Part shown: in pieces, positions 1 through 6,185 of the stretch | How positions within the stretch are numbered: the first letter of the stretch is position 1 | How the letters are laid out: every line of letters begins with the position of its first letter | DNA from: Pseudomonadota bacterium | GTDB lineage: Bacteria > Pseudomonadota > Alphaproteobacteria > Micavibrionales > Micavibrionaceae | Direction: 5' to 3' | Assembly (NCBI GenBank): GCA_016198545.1 | Contig: JACQIJ010000043.1 | Coordinates: 1 to 15,035, forward strand | DNA length: 15,035 nt | The notes under the pieces: generated by a model | The model's database searches: none | Seen by the model: the letters and a program-made list of their open reading frames with translations, nothing else | What the model was told of the DNA's origin: nothing | Made by a program: the position numbers and the translations under genes

Positions 1-1
1 C

Positions 2-355
2 CGCAAACATGCATCGCGCTTTCCATCCTTCTGGTTCCTGCCGGGCATTCTGAACGGGAAAGATTCTTTAAAGGAAAAATATGCGCAGATGGTCGCGGAA
101 GATTTTGAACGCTACAGACCCGGCATCGTCCTCGTTGGAAAGTTCACGGTCAGGAACGGCGGGCCGAAGGATTTCAACTTTGTATCATTTTTCTCGCGTA
201 ATGCCGCCTTTGCCAGCATGTGGAAAAAATATGAATTCGAAAAAACCATAACGATCAACCGCCGCGATTATTACCGCGGCACGGCGCTGGATTATGACGA
301 CATGCTGACCTTCGACGTTTACCGCCGGAAAACAAACCGCGACGATCCCGCGTAG
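2..355 (+). CDS. C-terminal end of a probable membrane glycosyltransferase (GT39/ArnT-like), 5' truncated
   Basis: The reading frame is open from the window edge (first full codon at 2) to TAG at 353-355, giving about 117 residues of the C-terminus of a longer protein. The first 15 or so residues are hydrophobic and aromatic (FWFLPGIL). They are followed by a soluble tail with KEKYAQMVAEDFERYRPGIV, a basic/aromatic stretch, and a final beta-rich part ending DVYRRK. This pattern (a 'D-lective subunit-like' tail in which a helix E-D-F-E-R-Y-R-P precedes a short strand and an F-W-x-x-Y segment) is what I associate with the periplasmic end of GT39/PMT-2 type lipid-linked sugar transferases. The neighbouring gtrA- and gtrB-type genes fit that role. 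The family call is inference, because the catalytic N-terminal membrane part lies outside the window. Its last 37 bp overlap the 3' end of the opposite-strand gtrA-like gene. Confidence 0.6.
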   Translation, partial: RKHASRFPSFWFLPGILNGKDSLKEKYAQMVAEDFERYRPGIVLVGKFTVRNGGPKDFNFVSFFSRNAAFASMWKKYEFEKTITINRRDYYRGTALDYDDMLTFDVYRRKTNRDDPA

Positions 356-696
356 TTCCACATCAACGCCGCCGCGACCGCCAGCGCTTTTGCCGCCAGA
401 ACGGGCATAACGTGGCTGCCGCCTGCGACAACGGCGGAACTGATAAGCAGCCCAATGCCTGCTACGGCGGCAAAACGCCCGAACTGCATACCCGTGACCG
501 CGCTTTTATCGCCGAAGGTCCATACTTTATTCATAATAAAACCATTGACTACGGCGGCACAAAAAGCAGGAACGTGCGCAACCAGTAGGCCCCAGCCCGC
601 ACCGTAAAACAGCGCGGCGAATACGCCGAAATCAATCAGAGTATTGATAACTCCGACGACGCAGAACCGGACAAAACTTTGCTGGTGATTTACCAC
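319..696 (-). CDS. GtrA-like membrane protein (polyprenyl-linked sugar flippase family)
   Basis: 125 residues with four predicted membrane helices (about 8-28, 36-57, 70-91 and 96-115), the usual size and topology of the GtrA family. Family signatures are the N-terminal RFCVVGVINTLIDFGVF, the loop FIMNKVWTF (residues 53-61) and the C-terminal WNYAGSSRFVF (113-123). GtrA proteins are thought to move polyprenyl-phosphate sugars across the inner membrane for glycosylation of LPS, teichoic acid or arabinogalactan, and they usually work with a GtrB-type transferase. The gene starts at GTG 696, the only start codon before an in-frame stop upstream, with only a weak AAGG close to it. It is divergent from the gtrB-like gene, with 26 bp between the start codons, and it runs tail to tail into the truncated glycosyltransferase, so the three form one functional cluster without a single transcript. 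Confidence 0.85.
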   Translation of the reverse strand: MVNHQQSFVRFCVVGVINTLIDFGVFAALFYGAGWGLLVAHVPAFCAAVVNGFIMNKVWTFGDKSAVTGMQFGRFAAVAGIGLLISSAVVAGGSHVMPVLAAKALAVAAALMWNYAGSSRFVFRR

Positions 697-707
697 AGCC
701 TTAACGA

Positions 708-713
708 TAAAAT
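708..713 (+). promoter_or_regulatory. Possible -10 box for the gtrB-like gene
   Basis: TAAAAT matches five of six bases of the sigma-70 -10 consensus, but no good -35 hexamer lies 16-18 bp upstream. Transcription would start near 720, only a few bases before the ATG at 723, and no Shine-Dalgarno sequence is visible. The same 10-mer CGATAAAATA occurs at 705-714 and again at 1646-1655. Weak evidence. Confidence 0.25.
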
Positions 714-722
714 ACTAACGCC

Positions 723-1673
723 ATGAACGCCAGAGCTCTCATATCGCTAATTATTCCCTGCTATAACGAGCAGGCCGTGATTGAGTTATGTCACAGACGC
801 GTCGCGGCTGCCGTTGATCCCATCAGGGATTACGATTTTGAAATCATCTATATAAACGACGGCAGCCGGGATGAAACGCTACGCCTTCTCGAAGGCATCG
901 CGCAAAGCGACAAGCGGACGCGCATCGTCAACCTGTCGCGCAATTTCGGCAAGGAAGCGGCCCTGACGGCCGGCTTGGATAACGCGAAGGGCGATGCGGC
1001 CATCATTCTCGACGCCGACCTGCAGGACCCGCCGGAACTGATACCCAAACTGATCCATGCATGGAAAGATCGGGACGCCGATGTCGTCTACGGCCAGCGC
1101 ACGAGCCGCCTGGGAGAGACATGGTTCAAAAAATTCTCGGCGTCCGCATTCTACCGTCTTATCAACCGCATCAGCGGACGCGTCGACATCCCGTATAACA
1201 CGGGCGACTTCCGCCTGATGAATCGCCGCGCGCTTGACGCCCTGAAAGATTTGCGCGAACAGCATCGTTTCATGAAGGGCTTGTTCGCATGGATAGGCTA
1301 CAAACAGATAGCTTTCCCCTATGTGCGAGAGCCGCGCGCGGGCGGGCGCACGAAATGGGACTACTTGAGCCTCTGGAACCTGTCGCTGGAGGGCATTACG
1401 GGCTTCAGCATGACGCCGCTGCGGCTGGCCAGTATTTTCGGATTTATCATCTCGGCATTCGCTTTCATTTTTGGATGCTACATACTGCTGCACACATTGG
1501 TCGCCGGATCGGACGTGCCGGGATATCCTTCATTAATGGTAATGGTAACGTTTTTAAGCGGCATACAGCTTCTGACCATCGGCATACTGGGCGAATATAT
1601 AGGGCGCATATTTAACGAAACAAAAAAACGCCCCCTTTATTTTATCGATAAAATAATCGAACATAACACTTGA
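723..1673 (+). CDS. GtrB-type family 2 glycosyltransferase (polyprenyl-phosphate glycosyl transferase)
   Basis: 316 residues, the typical GtrB/DPM1-with-tail length. The GT-A core runs from about residue 6 to 225. It has the start LIIPCYNE (9-16), the first acidic motif INDGSRD (44-50), the metal-binding DADLQDPPEL (97-106) and an acceptor-side region with GDFRLMNRRA (161-170) and RFMKGLFAWIGY. Two membrane helices follow (about 235-259 and 269-293), and the tail ends EYIGRIFNETKKRPLYFID, as in the family. The expected reaction is transfer of a sugar from a nucleotide donor to undecaprenyl phosphate on the cytoplasmic face. The adjacent GtrA-like protein and the truncated membrane glycosyltransferase would then flip the lipid-linked sugar and attach it to a cell-surface polymer. 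The sugar cannot be read from the sequence. The ATG at 723 lacks a visible ribosome-binding site. The final codons contain a perfect 20-bp palindrome (1637-1656). Confidence 0.9.
   Translation: MNARALISLIIPCYNEQAVIELCHRRVAAAVDPIRDYDFEIIYINDGSRDETLRLLEGIAQSDKRTRIVNLSRNFGKEAALTAGLDNAKGDAAIILDADLQDPPELIPKLIHAWKDRDADVVYGQRTSRLGETWFKKFSASAFYRLINRISGRVDIPYNTGDFRLMNRRALDALKDLREQHRFMKGLFAWIGYKQIAFPYVREPRAGGRTKWDYLSLWNLSLEGITGFSMTPLRLASIFGFIISAFAFIFGCYILLHTLVAGSDVPGYPSLMVMVTFLSGIQLLTIGILGEYIGRIFNETKKRPLYFIDKIIEHNT
1637..1656. repeat. Perfect 20-bp palindrome at the 3' end of the gtrB-like gene
   Basis: TTATTTTATCGATAAAATAA reads the same on both strands and is very AT-rich in a GC-moderate context. 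It encodes residues near the GtrB C-terminus (around YFIDKI) and lies 38 bp before the ATG of the DHH gene. It could be a protein-binding operator or simply a coding coincidence. Confidence 0.6.
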
Positions 1674-1694
1674 GAATCGGAAAGGGAGAACGTC

Positions 1695-2675
1695 ATGTCA
1701 ACCAAAACATCAGCAAAAGCAGCCGCCGAGAAAAAATTTCGCCTGATTACCCGCAGCGATATGGATGGTCTCGTTTGCGCCATCGTTCTCAAAGAACTGG
1801 GCATGATAGATGAGATCCTGTTCGCCCACCCGAAGGACATGCAAGATGGAAAAATAGAGGTCAGCGAAGCCGACATCACGACAAACCTGCCCTATGCCGA
1901 AGGCGTCCATCTTTGCTTTGACCACCATGCCAGCGAAATGGAGCGCATCGACACGCGTCCGCCGAACCACGTCATCGACCCGGACGCGCCTTCAGCCGCC
2001 CGCGTCGTCTACCGTTATTTCGACGGCAAGGCAAACCCGAAACTGAAAAATATATCGGATGCCATGATGGCGGCCGTGGACAAGGCCGATGCCGCCCGAT
2101 TCACGAAAGAAGATATTCTGAACCCGCAGGGTTGGGAGTTGTTGAGCTTCATCATGGATGCGCGCACCGGCCTGGGCCGTTTTCGCGACTTCAACATTTC
2201 CAACTACCAGCTGATGATGAAGCTTATCGACCACTGCCGCAACGAACAGTCGATTGAAAAGATACTTTCTCTTCCGGATGTAAAGGAACGGGTGGATCTG
2301 TATAACAGCCACCAGACAAAATGCAGAGAGCAGATAGAACGATGCTCGAAAGTTCACCAGAATCTGGTCGTGCTCGACCTGCGCCGCGAAGAGACAATCT
2401 GGGCCGGCAACCGGTTCATGATTTACGCCCTGTTCCCGCAGACCAATATTTCAATGCACGTCATATGGGGCAAAAACAAGCAGAACACCGTTCTGGCCAT
2501 CGGTAAATCCATCCTGAACCGCACCAGCAAGACCCATATCGGCAAAGTATGCCTTGAATATGGCGGCGGCGGACACGAAGCGGCAGGCACCTGCCAGGTC
2601 GACAACCTGAAGGCCGACGAAGTCATCCAGGGACTTATCGCCCGGATAAACAAAGACGGATCTAAATTTAGTTGA
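1695..2675 (+). CDS. DHH/DHHA1-family phosphoesterase (exopolyphosphatase/oligonucleotidase-like)
   Basis: 326 residues. The DHH domain shows motif I RSDMDGLVCA (20-29) with D22 and D24, a likely motif II aspartate at D60, the name-giving DHH at 76-78 within CFDHHAS, and motif IV AAVDKADA (126-133). The C-terminal DHHA1 substrate-binding domain carries GGGGHEAAG (290-298). Members hydrolyse phosphodiester or phosphoanhydride bonds of short RNA, cyclic-dinucleotide products, pAp or polyphosphate, using two Mn ions held by the aspartates. The length and the absence of OB-fold or CBS domains exclude RecJ and place it with the small cytosolic members often labelled exopolyphosphatase; the actual substrate is not predictable. 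A strong ribosome-binding site (AAAGGGAG, 1681-1688) supports ATG 1695. The gap to the gtrB-like gene is 21 bp, so co-transcription is possible. Confidence 0.88.
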   Translation: MSTKTSAKAAAEKKFRLITRSDMDGLVCAIVLKELGMIDEILFAHPKDMQDGKIEVSEADITTNLPYAEGVHLCFDHHASEMERIDTRPPNHVIDPDAPSAARVVYRYFDGKANPKLKNISDAMMAAVDKADAARFTKEDILNPQGWELLSFIMDARTGLGRFRDFNISNYQLMMKLIDHCRNEQSIEKILSLPDVKERVDLYNSHQTKCREQIERCSKVHQNLVVLDLRREETIWAGNRFMIYALFPQTNISMHVIWGKNKQNTVLAIGKSILNRTSKTHIGKVCLEYGGGGHEAAGTCQVDNLKADEVIQGLIARINKDGSKFS

Positions 2676-2700
2676 CATATTTATGATTCTGTCGTACCTT
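2672..2700 (+). promoter_or_regulatory. Sigma-70-type promoter for the HIT-like gene
   Basis: A perfect -35 hexamer TTGACA (2672-2677) is followed by a 17-bp spacer and TACCTT (2695-2700, three of six bases of the -10 consensus). The -35 overlaps the TGA stop of the DHH gene. The predicted start near 2707 leaves a short leader containing AAAGGG (2708-2713) six bases before ATG 2720. The strength of the -35 and the exact spacing support it; the -10 is poor. Confidence 0.5.
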
Positions 2701-2719
2701 CCCGGCGAAAGGGTATTCC

Positions 2720-3478
2720 ATGCCGCACGAAGATATGCAGAAAAACCGGAATACAGTCATCTACGCCAACAGCCTGTTCGCGGTAAAGCCGCATAGAAAA
2801 GTCGTATCCGGCAACAGCTATATCGTGGCATTGCGCGAAGAAGACATGAGCCGCGCATATCCGAATTTCCTTAAACTCATCTATGACGACGGCGGGCAAA
2901 ATCTGAAACTGCTTTTCGATGCCGTCGCCAAAGGAACGCAACAGGGACACTCCGGCCGTAAAATCTTCTGGCTGATCAATGCGACGGACGACCAGGCTTC
3001 GGATGTCAATCACACTCACTCCAAGGAATCGCTTCCGCACGCTCACGTCATCCGCGGACCTCTCCCTGAGAATTATAAATACGGGTACATCCTTGAGGAA
3101 AAGACCTACACGCCATCGCCACGCCGAGATTTCAAGGCGGAGTTGCAGGCCTTCATGCATCAATGCGATATCGCGCAAACCGGGGAAACAAAAATCTCGC
3201 ATATCGCGGCATTGCCGGATGGAATAAAAGAATCGCCTCATCACCTGGTCTTTTGCGCGCCGGATTTCCTGGGGTTCACGGACTTCGTCGAGCACGCAGA
3301 AAAAGCGGACTACGCGGCACTGAACGGATTCTTGAGCGGCTCCCTCTCAACCTATATGCATCAGGGCGGAGCGCGGGTCATATGCGACGATTTCGACGAC
3401 ATGGGCATCTTTACCCTGCGCATCCAGGCCGGGGATCAGAAACACAAATGGTTTGAAAGGCCTTCCATCGCGCCTTAA
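2720..3478 (+). CDS. Protein with two tandem HIT-like halves, catalytic histidines partly lost (putative)
   Basis: 252 residues, no signal peptide or membrane helix, so probably cytosolic. Residues 12-113 read like a divergent HIT domain: VIYANSLFAVKPHRKVVSG resembles the usual HIT N-terminal strand pair. FWLINATDD (83-91) sits where the domain's I-N-D/N-x-G strand belongs. SLPHAHVIRG (104-113) aligns with the H-x-H-x-H triad, keeping the second and third histidines (H107, H109) but with L105 in the first place. Residues about 172-240 repeat the plan: HHLVFCAPDF, then GGARVICDDFDDMG, then IFTLRIQAG, where the triad positions are T, R and Q. This arrangement recalls the internally duplicated HIT fold of galactose-1-phosphate uridylyltransferase and Ap4A phosphorylase. 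The assignment is my inference from motif spacing; function is unknown. ATG 2720 has AAAGGG six bases upstream. The gene is followed by an 89-bp gap. Confidence 0.5.
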   Translation: MPHEDMQKNRNTVIYANSLFAVKPHRKVVSGNSYIVALREEDMSRAYPNFLKLIYDDGGQNLKLLFDAVAKGTQQGHSGRKIFWLINATDDQASDVNHTHSKESLPHAHVIRGPLPENYKYGYILEEKTYTPSPRRDFKAELQAFMHQCDIAQTGETKISHIAALPDGIKESPHHLVFCAPDFLGFTDFVEHAEKADYAALNGFLSGSLSTYMHQGGARVICDDFDDMGIFTLRIQAGDQKHKWFERPSIAP

Positions 3479-3486
3479 TTCCTTGC

Positions 3487-3516
3487 GCCGGATATGGACA
3501 TATTGCCCCCTCCGGC
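3487..3516 (+). other. Inverted repeat between the HIT-like gene and ldcA
   Basis: GCCGGA (3487-3492) and TCCGGC (3511-3516) are perfect 6-bp arms around an 18-base loop that itself contains ATATG/CATAT (3492-3496, 3499-3503). No run of T follows, so it is not a standard intrinsic terminator. It may be a weak stem that bounds the upstream transcript. Confidence 0.25.
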
Positions 3517-3532
3517 CCTCCAACGATAAAAA

Positions 3533-3561
3533 TTCACAACCTACTGATTTGCGTATATTAT
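3533..3561 (+). promoter_or_regulatory. Sigma-70-type promoter for the ldcA operon
   Basis: TTCACA (3533-3538, five of six) and TATTAT (3556-3561, five of six) are separated by exactly 17 bp. Transcription would begin about seven bases downstream of the -10, which is the A of ATG 3568. No Shine-Dalgarno sequence is present, so the transcript is likely leaderless or nearly so. Confidence 0.6.
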
Positions 3562-3567
3562 TTGCTC

Positions 3568-4506
3568 ATGAAAGCAATCCGTCCTCCTGCGCTGAAGAAA
3601 GGCGATACCATCGGCATCATGGCCCCGTCCAGCCGCGCCAACCGGGAAAAAATAATGGCAGGGGCGGAAACGCTGAAAAAAGCCGGCTACGGTATCTACA
3701 TCCATCCCCAGACTTGGAAGGAAGATAGATCATCGGCAGGAACGGCGCGGCAGAAGGCCGCCGCCCTGCATGACCTGTTCAAAAACAAAAAAGTAAAGGC
3801 CATCATCTGCGCCCGCGCCGGAAACCTGTCCGGGACGATGCTGCCGCATCTGGATTACGGCCTGATAAAGCGGAACCCGAAAATCATCATGGGGTATAGT
3901 GATGTCACAGCCCTTCTGAATGCATTGCATGAAGAAACAGGATTGGTTACCTTTCACGGCCCGGTTATTCAGAAACTGGCTGGAAAGAAAGCGGACGGAA
4001 AGCAGATCAGGCAATGGCTGGATCTGCTGGCAGGAGAGAAAACGGAAATACCGGCAAGCAGCATAAAAATTATCCGTCCGGGATTGGCAAAAGGAAGAAT
4101 GGTTGGAGGGAACCTGAGCCTTGTCTGCAGCCTGATGGGTACGAGGTGGCAGCCCGACTTCAGCGGGAAAATACTTTTCCTTGAGGATTGCGACGATGAA
4201 CTGTCGCGTTACGACCGGATGCTGCGGCAGCTTGCCAATGCCGGCGCGTTCAATCAGGCGGCGGGCGTTTTGTTCGGGTCGTTTACGGATAGCAAGGACA
4301 CGGGCGCGCTGTCCTATGGTTTCACGCTGGAGGAAATCATCCGTGGCACCGCAGGAAATGGGCGCACCCCCGTTATCATGAATGCGCCGTTCGGACACGG
4401 AAAGGATCTATATACATTTCCGGTCGGCGGCATGGCGCGCATTGAAGCGAAAAATGGAAAGAAACCTTCCCTGATTATAGAGCGCGCCTGCGCGGAAAGA
4501 TGCTGA
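3568..4506 (+). CDS. ldcA: LD-carboxypeptidase, peptidase family S66 (muramoyltetrapeptide carboxypeptidase)
   Basis: 312 residues, normal for LdcA. The N-terminal domain opens with the family start PPALKKGDTIGIMAPSS (6-22). The serine-hydrolase triad is visible: nucleophile S111 in GYSDVTAL, E206 in FLEDCDDE, and H277 in APFGHG. The VGGNLSLVCSLMGT segment (179-192), also typical of S66 enzymes, precedes the glutamate. The enzyme removes the terminal D-Ala from L,D-linked murein tetrapeptides in the cytoplasm, as part of peptidoglycan recycling. The usual ARGGYGS motif is altered to ARAGNLSG (82-89). I chose ATG 3568 over the in-frame TTG at 3562 because the TTG lies between the -10 box and the expected transcription start. 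There is no ribosome-binding site. It heads a five-gene run; the next gene begins three bases after its stop. Confidence 0.9.
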   Translation: MKAIRPPALKKGDTIGIMAPSSRANREKIMAGAETLKKAGYGIYIHPQTWKEDRSSAGTARQKAAALHDLFKNKKVKAIICARAGNLSGTMLPHLDYGLIKRNPKIIMGYSDVTALLNALHEETGLVTFHGPVIQKLAGKKADGKQIRQWLDLLAGEKTEIPASSIKIIRPGLAKGRMVGGNLSLVCSLMGTRWQPDFSGKILFLEDCDDELSRYDRMLRQLANAGAFNQAAGVLFGSFTDSKDTGALSYGFTLEEIIRGTAGNGRTPVIMNAPFGHGKDLYTFPVGGMARIEAKNGKKPSLIIERACAERC

Positions 4507-4509
4507 CCC

Positions 4510-5370
4510 ATGACAGACCTGATTACGACCGGATGGGACGAATACAGGCTGCTGGATTGCGGCGGCGGGCGCAAGCTTGAGAAATTCGGCCCCTACGTCG
4601 TGGACAGGCCGGAAGAACAGGCTATGGGCAGCCGCCGCCTGCCGCCGGAAAAATGGGCTGCCGCCAATGCCGCGTTCGCAGGAGAAAAGGACGCCGAAGA
4701 CGGACGATGGAATTTTCGGGGAAACGTCCCTGAAACATGGCCGACCCACTATAAGGGCGTAAAGTTTTTGGGGCGTTTCACCCCGTTCCGGCATATCGGA
4801 TATTTCCCCGAGCAAGCTCCGCACTGGGACTGGATGATGGAGCGCATAGGAAAGCAGGCGGAACCAAAAATCCTGAATCTGTTTTCATACACCGGGGTAT
4901 CATCCCTCCTGGCCGCGCACGCGGGCGCGCAGATAACGCACGTGGACGCATCGAAAAAGGCCATCGGCTGGGCGAGGGAAAACCAGGCGCTGGCCGGAAT
5001 GGAGAACGCCAAAATCCGCTGGATATGCGAGGATGCCCGCAAATTCACCGCGCGCGAGGGGCGTCGCGGGAACAAATATGGCGGCATCATCCTTGATCCG
5101 CCCAAATTCGGGCGCGGACCGGAAAAGGAGGTGTGGAACCTGTTCGACGACCTGCCGGAAATGCTTTCCCTGTGCGCGGCCATCCTTGAAGAAAAGAATT
5201 CGTTCGTAATCCTGACGGCATATGCCATCCGCGCATCCCATTATTCAATTTACGAGCTATGCCGGGAAAAATTCCCCGGCGCCGTCATGGAGAGCGGCGA
5301 ACTCGTCATACAGGAAGAAAACGGAGGGCGGAAAATCGCCACCTCCCTTTATTGCCGGCTGCAAAGATGA
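4510..5370 (+). CDS. RlmI/RlmK-like class I SAM-dependent methyltransferase
   Basis: 286 residues. The N-terminal part (1-110) contains RFTPFRHIGYFPEQAPHWDW (89-108), typical of the COG1092 rRNA methyltransferases. The Rossmann domain has SAM motif I NLFSYTGVSS (123-132), the acidic ribose-binding D146 in THVDASKKAI, motif III around CEDARKF (173-179), and motif IV LDPPKFG (195-201). These enzymes methylate bases of 23S rRNA (RlmI at C5 of cytosine, RlmK at N7 of guanine). At motif VI, where RlmI has an SCS catalytic cysteine, this protein reads LTAYA (235-239). A C5-cytosine mechanism is therefore doubtful and the target is left open. It begins 3 bp after the ldcA stop, with GGAAAG inside ldcA as the likely ribosome-binding site, and its TGA overlaps the next ATG (ATGA at 5367-5370). 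Confidence 0.85.
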   Translation: MTDLITTGWDEYRLLDCGGGRKLEKFGPYVVDRPEEQAMGSRRLPPEKWAAANAAFAGEKDAEDGRWNFRGNVPETWPTHYKGVKFLGRFTPFRHIGYFPEQAPHWDWMMERIGKQAEPKILNLFSYTGVSSLLAAHAGAQITHVDASKKAIGWARENQALAGMENAKIRWICEDARKFTAREGRRGNKYGGIILDPPKFGRGPEKEVWNLFDDLPEMLSLCAAILEEKNSFVILTAYAIRASHYSIYELCREKFPGAVMESGELVIQEENGGRKIATSLYCRLQR

Positions 5371-6182
5371 AACCGCCGGAAACGCGCAAAATCACGAGCA
5401 TGGCGAACCCGGAAATCAAAAAAATCCGCAGCCTGTCCCTGCGTAAATACCGCGAGGAATACGGGTTATTCGTTACGGAGGGCCTGTGGCATGCGCTGGA
5501 GGCGGTGGAGGCCGGATGGGATTTTGAGACGATTCTCATTGAGGAAAGCGGCAGGGACAAGGAACAGGTCAGGCGACTTCTGGATCTGTGCGCAGAGCAA
5601 GGCTGCTCGATTCTGGAAGTAACCCCTTCAATCATGGAAAGTATAACGAAGCGGGATAACGCGCAAACGGTGCTTGCTGTTTTAAAACAGAAATGGCGTG
5701 ACCTTTCCGCCATGAAGCCCGAAGCAGGGACCGTATGGCTAGCGCTGGAGGAAATCCGGGACCCCGGCAACCTGGGAACCCTCATGCGCACCTGCGATGC
5801 CACGGGAGTACGCGGCATCGTCCTCATCGGCAACACATGCGATCCCTATTCCTCCGAAGCGATACGCGCATCAATGGGGTCGTTCCCGCGCATCATGTTG
5901 ATTCGTTGCGAGCGCGCCGCATTCATCTCTTATGCCAGGGAGAGCGGGTTTCAAACCGTAGGGACGCATCTGCGTGCGGACAGGGACTACAGGAAAGCGT
6001 CTTACGAAACGCCGCTGGCGCTTGTGATGGGCGCGGAACAGGCGGGCTTAAGCGACGAACTGGCGGCCGCCTGTAAGCATCTTGTAAAAATACCGATGCG
6101 CGGCAAGGCGGATTCTCTTAATGTGTCCGTGGCAGCCGCCATCATGCTGTATGAAATCTGCCGTGAATCACTGGAGATGTAA
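5367..6182 (+). CDS. SpoU/TrmH-family RNA 2'-O-methyltransferase
   Basis: 271 residues from ATG 5367. The substrate-binding N-terminal domain (about 10-110) begins NPEIKKIRSLSLRKYREEYG and contains FVTEG (35-39), as in RlmB-like proteins. The SPOUT domain shows motif 1 RDPGNLGTLMRT (131-142; N136 and R141 are the conserved residues), motif 2 LVMGAEQAGLS (219-229) and motif 3 IPMRGKADSLNVSVAAAIM (242-260). The fold binds SAM in a trefoil knot and acts as a dimer, methylating a ribose 2'-OH in rRNA or tRNA; the target nucleotide cannot be read. The frame extends further upstream (to 5259), but the ATGA overlap with the methyltransferase stop and the family's usual length favour 5367. A second in-frame ATG at 5400 is possible. 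Pairing with the preceding RlmI-like gene suggests one RNA-modification transcript. Confidence 0.88.
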   Translation: MKPPETRKITSMANPEIKKIRSLSLRKYREEYGLFVTEGLWHALEAVEAGWDFETILIEESGRDKEQVRRLLDLCAEQGCSILEVTPSIMESITKRDNAQTVLAVLKQKWRDLSAMKPEAGTVWLALEEIRDPGNLGTLMRTCDATGVRGIVLIGNTCDPYSSEAIRASMGSFPRIMLIRCERAAFISYARESGFQTVGTHLRADRDYRKASYETPLALVMGAEQAGLSDELAAACKHLVKIPMRGKADSLNVSVAAAIMLYEICRESLEM

Positions 6183-6185
6183 TTC

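Noticed and set aside
879..1493. 204-codon open frame on the minus strand inside the gtrB-like gene
   Set aside because: It lies entirely antisense to a well-supported glycosyltransferase and its translation shows no fold or motif; it is a shadow frame.
2681..3295. 204-codon minus-strand open frame across the HIT-like gene
   Set aside because: The + strand frame has a promoter, a ribosome-binding site and HIT-like motifs; the antisense translation is compositionally odd and has no recognisable feature.
3730..4398. 222-codon minus-strand open frame inside ldcA
   Set aside because: It is fully covered by ldcA with its complete catalytic triad.
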